This document shows positions 1 to 7,058 of a stretch of 33,705 nucleotides of DNA, one piece after another. Location of the stretch: assembly GCA_035315685.1 (NCBI GenBank), contig DATFXR010000620.1, forward strand, positions 1 to 33,705, written 5' to 3'. The DNA is from QHWK01 sp035315685. Lineage in GTDB: Bacteria > Acidobacteriota > Vicinamibacteria > Vicinamibacterales > CAVVIG01. Positions within the stretch are counted from its first letter, which is position 1. Each line of letters begins with the position of its first letter. The position numbers and the translations under genes are program-made. Below the pieces are notes generated by a model, which saw nothing but the letters and a program-made list of their open reading frames with translations, made no database searches and had not been told where the DNA came from.

Positions 1-90
1 GGCGCGATCGGACCGCACATCCAAGTCCGGGCTGAAATGACGGTGCGTTGTGCCTTTGAATGTCATTGACGGCACAACTTCCAGCGCCGC

Positions 91-426
91 CTACATGTCG
101 GGCATCGGCATCATTTCAAGCACTTCGATCGAGGCGCCGGGCGCGCGATGGTGTGGATGTTTCATCAGCAGGTCGGTGACAGCGCGCTCGGATTCCGCCT
201 GCAGAATCGAAAAGCCGGCGACCTTGCTGTCGCTGTGCCGGACGGACGCACCAGCTATCTCCTGCGGGTTCCCGAGAGGCATCCCCAGATCCACGATCGC
301 CTTCTGCGCCTGTTGCGCCCAGGCGTTCCAGAGATCCATTCCGGCTTTCATCTGTTCAGGTGTTGCGCTCGCCATTTGCTGCGCTGCAGGTACACTTGAT
401 TTGTAGAGGACGAGGAATTTCTTCAT
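91..426 (-). CDS. YCII-domain (YCII-related) small protein
   Basis: The 111-residue protein opens with MKKFLVLYKSS and has the alpha-beta layout of the YCII family (dimeric ferredoxin-like fold, often encoded beside regulators; enzymatic role usually unknown). The central part (about residues 18-60) is helical and rich in Met, Gln and Ala, followed by a beta-rich half with a conserved-looking HPHH segment. I chose the ATG at 426 because an AGGAG Shine-Dalgarno sits six bases upstream; the frame stays open further upstream but that part is low quality and runs into the divergent TetR gene. It is transcribed away from the TetR gene at 491, and the palindrome at 480-501 lies about 54 bp upstream of its start, so it is the likely target of that repressor. 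Substrate unknown. Confidence 0.82.
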   Translation of the reverse strand: MKKFLVLYKSSVPAAQQMASATPEQMKAGMDLWNAWAQQAQKAIVDLGMPLGNPQEIAGASVRHSDSKVAGFSILQAESERAVTDLLMKHPHHRAPGASIEVLEMMPMPDM

Positions 427-479
427 CGGCATCTCCTGAACGCAAAAAGTCTGCTCCGCCAGGGCGTTACGCAGACATC

Positions 480-501
480 TTACGTACCAAATGGTACGTA
501 A
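480..501. promoter_or_regulatory. TetR-type operator palindrome overlapping the TetR start codon
   Basis: Perfect inverted repeat with 10-bp arms (TTACGTACCA and its complement) around an AA centre. It lies in the 64-bp divergent gap between the YCII gene and the TetR gene, and the TetR ATG at 491 is inside the right half. Symmetry, length and position are those of an autoregulatory TetR-family operator controlling both directions. Binding by this TetR protein is an inference. Confidence 0.75.
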
Positions 502-1183
502 AAACTCAACTCGGCGACATCGCTCCCGTCGTCGGATCCGCAACAAGGACCTCACGCGGACGCGGTTGCTCGAGGCCGGTTTCGAGGAGGTCTACGAGCG
601 CGGCTTCCAGGCCGCGAGCATCGATCGGATTCTTGAACGGCTCGAGGTGACCAAAGGCGCGTTCTTCCATCATTTTCCGAACAAAACCGCCTTCGGTTAT
701 GCGCTCGTGGACGAAACGATTGCATCGATGATTCGCGCGCAATGGGTTCGACCACATTGGCGGTCTCCAGTGATCCTCTGACGACAATCGGGACGCGTTC
801 GAGTCTGGCGTGAAGGTCCTCGAAGGCTCGCCGTTGAACCTTGGATGTCCGCTGAACAACCTCGCGCAGGAGATGTCGCCGCTGGACGAAGGATTTCGAA
901 CCCGGACGCAGCAGGTGTTTGAACTGTGGATGCAAACTTCGAGTTCGCGCTGAGGCGCGGCCAGGCGGCGGGCGCAGTGAGCGCCAGCGTCGATCCACGG
1001 AGGGCCGCGTTCGCGCTGGTGGCGGAGATCGAAGGGATTCTGAGCCTGTCCCGAAACTCGCAGGACCGCCGTGTTCTGCGTCTCGGCTTGCAGAGTCTGC
1101 GAGGGCGCCTCGAGGCGATGCGTCCGTCGAATTCGAATCGTGAGGCGACTGAAGCAGGGTTAGCCGCGTGCCGACGCCGCTGA
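491..1183 (+). pseudogene. TetR/AcrR-family regulator, broken by three single-base frameshifts
   Basis: The first frame (491 to about 755) encodes a good TetR HTH domain, with the recognition region VTKGAFFHHFPNK. The protein then continues in a second frame (about 757-790, TTLAVSSDPLTTIG), a third (about 795-925, FESGVKVLEGSPLNLGCPLNNLAQEMSP and on) and finally back in the first frame (about 927-1183, NFEFALRRGQAAG to the C-terminus). Read through, these give an ordinary TetR protein of about 230 residues with the CPLNNL ligand-domain motif. All three shifts have the same sign, each equal to one missing base. As written, translation stops at 781 after 96 residues and would give only the DNA-binding domain. 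This is either real decay or assembly error. Homology is judged from remembered family patterns. Confidence 0.75.
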
Positions 1184-1248
1184 GAAGTCACTGGTGTGCC
1201 GCAGGACAAGGGAGAACAATACGAGCTCGTTTCGACCGAGAAACGATT

Positions 1249-4017
1249 CTAATCGATTTTCAGCGCGACGACTGGATCGACATGCGCCGCCCGACGCGCC
1301 GGCAAGAAGCCCGCGATCATCGCTACGAGCGTGAGTATCGCGATCGCGCCAATAATCGCCGCGGGATCCAGTGGGGTGATTCCGTAGAGCTGGCTCTTCA
1401 CGAAGCGCGTGAGCCCCCAGATCGCCGGGAGCGCCAAGGCGACACCAAGGCCGGTCACCGCGAGTACTTCTCGCAAGACCAACCACGAGATGCTGCGGTT
1501 CAGCGCGCCCAACGCCATACGAATGCCGATTTCTCTGGTACGCCTTGTTACCGTGTAGGCCAGCACCCCGTACAGGCCGACCATCGCCAGCAGCGTGGCC
1601 AACACGCCGAATACGGCGGCCAGGTTCGTGATGAGGCGATCCGTGGAGAGCGAGCGCGCTACCTGTTCCTCCAACGTTCGCACATCGTAGATGGCCATTG
1701 CTGGATCGAGCTGTCGGACAACTTGTTCAACGATGCGTCGCGCAGACGCGGCATCCTGCGAGGTACGAACGTACATCGTCGTGATACCCGCGCGGGGGCC
1801 TTCGAGGAACGGTACATAGAGTTGTGGCGGGATCTCGTCGCGGACGCTCGTGTATTTCGCATCGGCTGCCACACCGACAATTTCGATCGGTGTCAGCGTC
1901 CCGGGATCGCGCCCGAACCCGACGTGCGTCCCGATGGCGGGTGTACCGCCGAGATATCGTTCCACGAAGGTCCGGTTGGCGATCGTGACACGCGGCACGA
2001 ACGCTGCGTGGCCTTCCGGTGAAACACGCTGGTCGCGGTGGTCGAAATCGCGGCCCTGGAGTATCGGGATCCCCATGGTCGTGAAGAACGCAGGGCTCAC
2101 CGCGTTGTTGTATGACCACCAGCGACGGTCGGGATCGAATGGCTGACCCTGGATGGTGATATAGGTGCTCCACGCGCTGCCTGTGAGCAGCGGCTGCATC
2201 GCAAACGCGGCGCTCGATACGCCTGGCGAACCCGCCAGTCGCTCGCGAAGCTGCTCGATAAACGTCTTACCTCGCTCGCCCGCGTACCCGTTCGTATCGG
2301 GATCGATGCGAAACGACAGCATGCGAGTCGTCTCGATCCCGATGTTGGTGCGCATCAGGTTCGCCAGGCTCCGTATGAACAACCCAGCACCGACCATCAG
2401 CAATATGGCTAACGAGACCTGCGCCACCATGAAGCCGCGGCGTAGTCGACCGTAACCACCGCCCGCAACGGTTCCGCCTTCGTTCCGCAGGGTTGGCGCA
2501 ACGTCAGGACCAGTACTTCGCAGCGATGGAGCCAATCCAAAGGCGACCCCGGTGAGGACCGCAATGATCGTGGTGAATGCGACAATTCGACCGTCCGGAG
2601 TCGTGGCGACGGTCAAAGTGATTCCAGGGTTGGGGACATAGGCGAGCAGAGCGCCGGCCCCCCACATTGCGATCACCAGTCCAAGCATGCCGCCCGCAAT
2701 GGCGAGCAGGACACTCTCAATGAGTAATTGTCGGGCGAGACGTTGGCGGCTCGCGCCCAACGCAAGACGCAGCGCAAATTCCCGCTGCCGGGTGGTCACG
2801 CGAGCGAGAAACAGATTGGCCAGGTTGGCAGACGCGATCAACAGCACCACGCCGACGATGGCCATCAGGATCCACAACGGTTTTGTGAGCTCCTGCCGCA
2901 ACGAGGATCGGCCATCTCCTGCAGGCCGTACAACGAGTGTGCTCCGCAAATAGCGCGCCTTCTCAGTCTCGGACGCGCGCGCGAAACCCTCGTCCTGCAC
3001 CTCCGAAGCAACGCGAGCGGCGTACACGGGCTGAAGTTGCGTCTGTGCCTGTTCCAGGCTGATCCCGGGCCGCAAGCGCCCGAAGGCAACCGCCCAGCGA
3101 ATCCTCGGATCGTCGAGAATCGGCCGGTCACGCACCGCACCCACGGGTGTGAGTTCAGAAACCAGGCGGATCGGTACAAAGATTTGGCTGGCGACGCCGA
3201 GATTTGTCCCGTCGAAACCCTCGTGCCCGACGCCAACGATCGTCAGCGCGTGATTGTTCGCGGTGATGGTTTTGCCAACGACCGTCGGGTCGGCCCCAAG
3301 CGCGCTGAGCCAGTAGCGATGGCTGAGGACGGCAATGTCCGGTCCCCTCGCAGCGTCATCGCTCGGCAAGATCGTGCGGCCCAGTACGGCGTTCACGCCA
3401 AGGATCGGAAAGTAGGTCCCGGTGACATACTCGGCCAGGACACGATCTGCCCGACCGAGGACTCTCGTTTGTACCTCCCAGCTGAGGCGCGCGAACGTGC
3501 CGGCGAATACCTGATTGTTACGGTCGCGCAGCTCGGCGTACATCGGATACGACAACTCGCTGCCGTCGCCCCAAGTGTCCCCGTAGAACGATCCACGGCT
3601 CACCACTGAGACGAGCTCGCGCGGGTTGTTGACCGGCAACATGCGCAACAAGACCTGGTCGACGATCGTGAATAATGCCGTGTTGGCGCCGATCCCCAGC
3701 GCCAGCGTGAGCACTGCTGTTGCAGTAAACGCCGGTGTGTTGCGCAGCGTTCGCGCCGCATACCCCGCGTCGCGCCAAACCCCCTCCAGCCTGGTTTCCC
3801 AGCCGACGTCGCGGACGTAGTCCTTCACTGCTTCGAGACTGCCGATCTCTACGCGTGTGGCGCGGCTCGCGTCTTGACGATCCATCCCGGCGCGAATCTT
3901 TGCCTCGACCGAGATATCAAGGTATGCGCGAAGCTCTTCGTCGAGCTCCTGTTCAACCCGGTGGCTGCGGAGCAGTGCCTTCAATCCAGCGAGCAGGCGT
4001 TTGATCGGCACGATCAC
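1249..4017 (-). CDS. ADOP-type ABC transporter permease (MacB/FtsX family)
   Basis: This 922-residue protein has the architecture of acidobacterial duplicated orphan permeases: a soluble N-terminal prefix (about residues 1-85, ELDEELRAYLDISVEAK), a first membrane segment with the typical LTLALGIGANTALFT motif, a MacB periplasmic core domain with the LTIVGVGHEGF segment, FtsX-like membrane helices (ANLANLFLAR, followed by RQREFALRLALGASRQRL), then a second periplasmic core and a second FtsX block with TREIGIRMALGA. The C-terminus RAAHVDPVVALK is the usual family ending. No ATPase gene is adjacent, as is usual for ADOPs, so partner and substrate are unknown. The GTG start at 4017 overlaps the PadR stop by four bases (GTGA), so the two genes are translationally coupled. 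The frame is intact. Confidence 0.93.
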   Translation of the reverse strand: MIVPIKRLLAGLKALLRSHRVEQELDEELRAYLDISVEAKIRAGMDRQDASRATRVEIGSLEAVKDYVRDVGWETRLEGVWRDAGYAARTLRNTPAFTATAVLTLALGIGANTALFTIVDQVLLRMLPVNNPRELVSVVSRGSFYGDTWGDGSELSYPMYAELRDRNNQVFAGTFARLSWEVQTRVLGRADRVLAEYVTGTYFPILGVNAVLGRTILPSDDAARGPDIAVLSHRYWLSALGADPTVVGKTITANNHALTIVGVGHEGFDGTNLGVASQIFVPIRLVSELTPVGAVRDRPILDDPRIRWAVAFGRLRPGISLEQAQTQLQPVYAARVASEVQDEGFARASETEKARYLRSTLVVRPAGDGRSSLRQELTKPLWILMAIVGVVLLIASANLANLFLARVTTRQREFALRLALGASRQRLARQLLIESVLLAIAGGMLGLVIAMWGAGALLAYVPNPGITLTVATTPDGRIVAFTTIIAVLTGVAFGLAPSLRSTGPDVAPTLRNEGGTVAGGGYGRLRRGFMVAQVSLAILLMVGAGLFIRSLANLMRTNIGIETTRMLSFRIDPDTNGYAGERGKTFIEQLRERLAGSPGVSSAAFAMQPLLTGSAWSTYITIQGQPFDPDRRWWSYNNAVSPAFFTTMGIPILQGRDFDHRDQRVSPEGHAAFVPRVTIANRTFVERYLGGTPAIGTHVGFGRDPGTLTPIEIVGVAADAKYTSVRDEIPPQLYVPFLEGPRAGITTMYVRTSQDAASARRIVEQVVRQLDPAMAIYDVRTLEEQVARSLSTDRLITNLAAVFGVLATLLAMVGLYGVLAYTVTRRTREIGIRMALGALNRSISWLVLREVLAVTGLGVALALPAIWGLTRFVKSQLYGITPLDPAAIIGAIAILTLVAMIAGFLPARRAAHVDPVVALKID

Positions 4018-4370
4018 AGCGCTCCGAGAGAGGCACTGAGGATCCTGGCAATCGCGGTTGTCTGAGCTTCCCAGTCGCGCATCTCGCGCTTGAGTCGGGC
4101 TCGGCCGGATGGAGTAAGCGTGTAGTACTTCGCACGACGGTTGTTCTCCGTCACTCGCCAGTCGCCACTGATCAGCCCGTCCCGCTCCAACCGGCGCAGC
4201 GCCGGGAACAGCGAACCTGCGTTGACCTGAAAAGCGCCGCGACTGATCTGATCCAGCCGAGCACCAATGCCATAGCCATGCAGCGGCTCGAGCGCCAGCG
4301 TCTTCAGAATGAGCATGTAGAGCGTGCCCTGCACGAGGGGGCTGGGTTTGTCCGCCATGTCTGTTTCCAC
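4014..4370 (-). CDS. PadR-family transcriptional regulator
   Basis: The protein is 118 residues from the GTG at 4370, or 114 from the ATG at 4358 (MADKPSPLVQGTL). It has the canonical PadR winged helix: LVQGTLYMLILKTLALEPLHGYGI, then the recognition part VNAGSLFPALRRLERDGLI and a wing with NNRRAKYYTLTPSGR. The C-terminal helix is short, as in the PadR-s1 subgroup. A GAGGAGA stretch lies immediately before the GTG and 13 bases before the ATG, so the start is uncertain. It is the first gene of a two-gene operon with the ADOP permease and is the likely regulator of it. Repeats with a TCTAGCC core just upstream are candidate binding sites. Confidence 0.93.
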   Translation of the reverse strand: METDMADKPSPLVQGTLYMLILKTLALEPLHGYGIGARLDQISRGAFQVNAGSLFPALRRLERDGLISGDWRVTENNRRAKYYTLTPSGRARLKREMRDWEAQTTAIARILSASLGAL

Positions 4371-4375
4371 TCTCC

Positions 4376-4416
4376 TCTAGCCGGGCTAGATAAGCCTAAA
4401 GCAGTCTTCTCTAGCC
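4376..4416. promoter_or_regulatory. Candidate PadR operator: TCTAGCC repeats
   Basis: Just upstream of the PadR start there is a 15-bp perfect inverted repeat, TCTAGCC-G-GGCTAGA (4376-4390), and a further direct copy of TCTAGCC at 4410-4416, 34 bp away. PadR regulators commonly bind such dyads at their own promoter. Assignment to this PadR is an inference from position. Confidence 0.5.
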
Positions 4417-4420
4417 CGTC

Positions 4421-4660
4421 AAGAGGAGTCGTCTGGAAACCGCTTTTCGACGGAGAGCTGAACACGCCAACCGCACCGCTCCGGCGACGGTCGAACGTCT
4501 TGACGGCTCGTGCGCGTCTTGAAGCAGGCGACATTTCGTCACGCGACGGCGTTGCAAATTCGTTCGCGCGCTCGAGCTCGCGGCGGCGGCTCGCGCTCAG
4601 ATTCTTGCCCGCCCGTTTGATGAAGTACCGAATCATCCGGATGCCCGAGCCGATTCCCCA
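4421..4660. other. Non-coding stretch without recognisable gene
   Basis: This part of the roughly 500-bp gap between padR and the ArsR gene shows no gene I recognise. A minus-strand frame from 4636 gives a basic, low-quality peptide (starting MIRYFIKRAGKN) without a ribosome binding site, which could be debris from another gene. Confidence 0.4.
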
Positions 4661-4664
4661 GGCC

Positions 4665-4897
4665 GATCCTGACGTCGTCGAACGCGCGATCTCGCTGGAG
4701 ACGGTCGGTCCCGAAGCCGGCTTCTCGACGGCACGCCGCTCACCATCGTCGGCGTCATGCGTCCGAGCTTCGACTTCCCGCTGCCGCGCGTCGATTTCTG
4801 GACGCCGATCACCGAGGACTCACCGGCGCGCCGTTCGCGTGTGGCGGCGGCATCGCTCGCCCGCCACGGCACGCTCGCGGACGGCACGTTTATATGC
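4665..4897 (+). pseudogene. Remnant of a second ADOP/MacB permease (periplasmic core fragment)
   Basis: In one plus frame (4721-4897) the peptide LLDGTPLTIVGVMRPSFDFP followed by LPRVDFWTPI matches the characteristic periplasmic-core segment of ADOP/MacB permeases (pattern: LDG-P-TIVGVMP--FDFP---D-WTP). Just upstream, in a different frame (from 4665), DPDVVERAISL resembles the DP-VVG--I-L segment that normally precedes it, separated by about 25 extra bases. No start, no membrane parts and no ATPase are present. It is a short decayed piece between the intact PadR-ADOP operon and the ArsR operon, suggesting that this locus once held another ADOP gene on the opposite strand. Confidence 0.6.
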
Positions 4898-4898
4898 C

Positions 4899-4928
4899 TT
4901 GACACGTATATGCTCTGCGAGGTATACC
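4899..4928 (+). promoter_or_regulatory. Promoter of the ArsR-SRPBCC operon
   Basis: TTGACA at 4899-4904 and TATACC at 4923-4928 are separated by 18 bp. The expected transcription start falls at about 4934-4936, on the GTG of the ArsR gene, so the mRNA may be leaderless. A small dyad, GTATA-N12-TATAC, spans the -10 region and could be the repressor site. Confidence 0.55.
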
Positions 4929-4934
4929 AAGAGT

Positions 4935-5279
4935 GTGGAATCTGTGTTCGAAATCATCGCGGAGCCGAACCGCCGCGCGATATTGAGCCTGCTGGTCTCG
5001 TCAGAACAGTCGGTGGGAGAGATCGAGCGTCAGTTGCGGATGCCGCAGCCGACCGTCTCAAAGCACCTCCGGGTGCTGCGCGAGGCCGGTTTCGTGGAGG
5101 CCACGGTGGACGCACAGCGCCGTCTCTACCGACTCAAACCTGAACCACTTCAGGAGGTCGATGCGTGGCTCGCGCCATTCCGACGGTTCTGGTCCGCTCA
5201 TCTCGATGCGCTCGAACGCCACCTCGACCGGATGGCGCAATCAACACGGACGAAAAGGAAGACAAGGAGAAGAAAGTGA
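4935..5279 (+). CDS. ArsR-family transcriptional regulator (SRPBCC-associated type)
   Basis: The protein has 114 residues and starts VESVFEIIAEPNRRAILSLL. It is a winged-helix ArsR/SmtB protein: the recognition helix region is MPQPTVSKHLRVLREAGFVE and the wing is VDAQRRLYRLKP. A C-terminal tail (PLQEVDAWLAPFRRFWSAHLDALERHL) is typical of the subgroup paired with SRPBCC/AHSA1 proteins. There is no metal-binding CxC motif, so metal sensing is unlikely. I chose the GTG at 4935 because homology starts there and the predicted promoter places the transcript start on it; no strong Shine-Dalgarno is seen. The stop overlaps the start of the next gene (GTGA), so expression is coupled. Confidence 0.9.
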   Translation: MESVFEIIAEPNRRAILSLLVSSEQSVGEIERQLRMPQPTVSKHLRVLREAGFVEATVDAQRRLYRLKPEPLQEVDAWLAPFRRFWSAHLDALERHLDRMAQSTRTKRKTRRRK

Positions 5280-5842
5280 GCGCTCGAGAGCAATACGCGC
5301 CGGGTCCGGCCCGTGGAGCGCACGCCCGGAAGGACGGAGAGAAGTGGACGCTCATTGTCGTCAGAGAACTGCGCCATTCGCCGGAAAACGTCTGGCAGGC
5401 GCTCACCGACCCGGCGCAACTGCGCGAGTGGGCGCCCTTCGACGCCGACCGGAGCCTGGGTGCGGTTGGAACCACGGTGAAACTCACCACCGTCGGAGCG
5501 CCCGCGCCGCACGTGACCGAAACAACGGTCACGCGAGCCGACGCTCCCGAGGTGCTCGAGTACAACTGGGGTGGCTTCGATATGCGGTGGAAACTCGAAG
5601 CCCTTGGCGGCGGCACGCGCCTGACGCTGTGGACCAACATCGACCGCCGCTTCATCTCGATGGGTGCTGCCGGGTGGCACATCTGCTTCGATGCGCTGGA
5701 TCACTTTCTCAGCGGAACCCCCCTCGGCCGCATGGTTGGTCCCGACGCGATCAAGTTCGGTGGCTGGCAGCGACTGAATGCCGAGTACGCAGAGCAGTTT
5801 GATCTTGAAACATCGGACTCGAAGGCCGCTCGAGAGTCGTGA
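5276..5842 (+). CDS. SRPBCC (AHSA1/START-like) domain protein
   Basis: The protein has 188 residues from the GTG at 5276, which is preceded by AAGGAG with six bases spacing. After a short polar N-terminus comes the SRPBCC fold: LIVVRELRHSPENVWQALTD, then PAQLREWAPFD, a beta-rich middle (LEYNWGGFDMRWKLEALGGGTRLTLW) and the C-terminal helix (GWHICFDALDHFLSG, near the end EYAEQFD). Such proteins bind hydrophobic ligands or act as small-molecule carriers; the real ligand is unknown. It is the second gene of a coupled operon whose first gene is an ArsR regulator, a very common pairing in which the regulator controls the SRPBCC gene. Confidence 0.88.
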   Translation: MSAREQYAPGPARGAHARKDGEKWTLIVVRELRHSPENVWQALTDPAQLREWAPFDADRSLGAVGTTVKLTTVGAPAPHVTETTVTRADAPEVLEYNWGGFDMRWKLEALGGGTRLTLWTNIDRRFISMGAAGWHICFDALDHFLSGTPLGRMVGPDAIKFGGWQRLNAEYAEQFDLETSDSKAARES

Positions 5843-5896
5843 TTCTCGGCGTCGTGCACCCGATCCGCGTCGGGCTCGTTCTCAAAGGAGGCCTCA

Positions 5897-6121
5897 TTGA
5901 ACTGGAACAGCTGGATCCGGCAGATCCATCGTTGGGTGTCGATCGCGTTCACGGTGACGGTCATTGCCAATTTCATCGCGCTGGCACAGGGCGGCGGGAG
6001 GATGCCTCCGCCCTGGGTGACCTACTCGCCGCTGCTCCCGCTCGCGTTGCTCCTGTTCACCGGTCTGTATCTGTTCACGCTGCCGTATGGCGCCAAGTGG
6101 CGCACCGGGAGGAGACCATGA
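5897..6121 (+). CDS. Small two-TM membrane protein, conserved hypothetical
   Basis: The protein has 74 residues. The TTG start at 5897 is supported by a strong AAAGGAGG Shine-Dalgarno five bases upstream; no ATG start fits. The N-terminus (MNWNSWIRQIHRWVSIAF) is amphipathic and leads into a first membrane helix (about residues 14-32). A Gly/Pro loop (GGGRMPPPWVTYSP) is followed by a second helix (about 43-62, LLPLALLLFTGLYLF) and a basic end. The IHRWVS segment resembles the first helix of PepSY-type membrane proteins, but the protein is too short for that family. Its TGA overlaps the ATG of the DUF1801 gene. Role unknown; likely expressed with the SRPBCC operon. Confidence 0.8.
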   Translation: MNWNSWIRQIHRWVSIAFTVTVIANFIALAQGGGRMPPPWVTYSPLLPLALLLFTGLYLFTLPYGAKWRTGRRP

Positions 6122-6552
6122 AAAAGTCAGGCGCAAACCACGGGCAGTCGGCATCGGAGCTGATCTCGAAACAAATCGCCGAACTCGGGGACTGGCGCGG
6201 GCAAACCCTGAACAGGATGCGCACGCTCATCAAAGAATCCGACCCGGACGTCGTCGAGGAGTGGAAGTGGGTCAAGCCAACCAAACCCGGCACCCCGGTT
6301 TGGTCGCACGACGGCATCATCTGCACTGGCGAGTCCTACAAGAGCGTCGTGAAGCTTACCTTCGCCCGCGGGGCGTCTCTAAAGGATCCGAAGCGTCTCT
6401 TCAACTCGAGTCTCGACGGAAACGTACGCCGCGCGATCGACATCCGCGAAGGAGAGGACGTGGACGAGTCCGCCTTCAAGGCGCTCGTTCGACAAGCGGT
6501 CGCCCTCAACCGTTCTGGCAGGACCAAACGTTCGAAGAAAGCGAAGGCCTAG
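6118..6552 (+). CDS. DUF1801-domain protein (YdhG-like)
   Basis: The protein has 144 residues and starts at the ATG at 6118, which has a GGAGGAG Shine-Dalgarno and overlaps the upstream stop (ATGA). Family features are the helical start (ASELISKQIAELGDWRGQTLNRMRTLI), the motif DPDVVEEWKWVKP and the beta-rich core with PVWSHDGIICTGESYKSVVKLTFARGASL. It ends in a helix and a Lys/Arg-rich tail (RTKRSKKAKA). DUF1801 proteins share a fold with frataxin-like proteins and have no firmly known function. It closes the four-gene operon. Confidence 0.9.
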   Translation: MKKSGANHGQSASELISKQIAELGDWRGQTLNRMRTLIKESDPDVVEEWKWVKPTKPGTPVWSHDGIICTGESYKSVVKLTFARGASLKDPKRLFNSSLDGNVRRAIDIREGEDVDESAFKALVRQAVALNRSGRTKRSKKAKA

Positions 6553-6640
6553 TCTAGGCGCGGCGACGATCGCGCGCAGGTCCTCGCGCAAGGAGTCATG
6601 ACGCGCGACCGACGCCGCACGGTTCGGCCGGCTCTCGCCG

Positions 6641-6940
6641 TTACGACGGCAGCTTGGCGCCGAGCACTTCCAGTGGCTCGATGGCCGGCGGCGCTGCAAA
6701 CAGCACCGGCGCCTGCGCCATCAATGCCTGCGCGATCGGCCCACTCAGATGACGTTGCCGCCCCGCTTCGTCGGCGAATGCGTCGAAGATTGCGAACGTC
6801 GTGGGTCCGAGGCGCAGCGCGAACCACATGAGCGTCGTCGATTCCTGATTGGCCAGGGCGAGGCCCTGTCCGAGGAACTCGACGACGTCGTTCTCCTTGC
6901 CGGCCTTGGCTTCGAGACGGGCGAACAATGCGAGCTTCAT
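6641..6940 (-). CDS. Antibiotic biosynthesis monooxygenase (ABM) domain protein
   Basis: The protein has 99 residues. The ABM ferredoxin-like dimeric fold is indicated by MKLALFARLEAKAGKENDVVEFL, the central TTLMWFALRLGPTTFAIFDAFADEAGR and the C-terminal helix-strand part HLSGPIAQALMAQAP. It may act on quinone- or aldehyde-like compounds as YgiN-type proteins do; the substrate is unknown. The start at 6940 has AGGAG eight bases upstream. It is divergent from a GlxA-type regulator, which is likely to control it. Confidence 0.88.
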   Translation of the reverse strand: MKLALFARLEAKAGKENDVVEFLGQGLALANQESTTLMWFALRLGPTTFAIFDAFADEAGRQRHLSGPIAQALMAQAPVLFAAPPAIEPLEVLGAKLPS

Positions 6941-7027
6941 GACACATCTCCTTGATCCGAGGACTCTGACATAGAGCCGTCGGTCTACACGCGAAGGTTA
7001 GCGGCTTCGCGCGAGAGGAGCTATTGA

Positions 7028-7056
7028 CAAGAACGCCATCTTTGATATCGTTCTTG
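7028..7056. promoter_or_regulatory. Inverted repeat at the GlxA-type regulator start (candidate operator)
   Basis: Perfect 8-bp arms, CAAGAACG and CGTTCTTG, are separated by 13 bp and end two bases before the ATG at 7059. A TTGACA box overlaps the left arm (7024-7029). No Shine-Dalgarno lies between the repeat and the ATG, which suggests a leaderless or autoregulated transcript. Function is an inference from symmetry and position. Confidence 0.55.
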
Positions 7057-7058
7057 CC

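Noticed and set aside
1..90. Possible end of a further gene at the window start
   Set aside because: No frame with recognisable homology in these 90 bases.
4304..4636. Minus-strand 110-residue frame starting MIRYFIKRAGKN
   Set aside because: No ribosome binding site, no family match and its end overlaps padR in another frame; at most debris.
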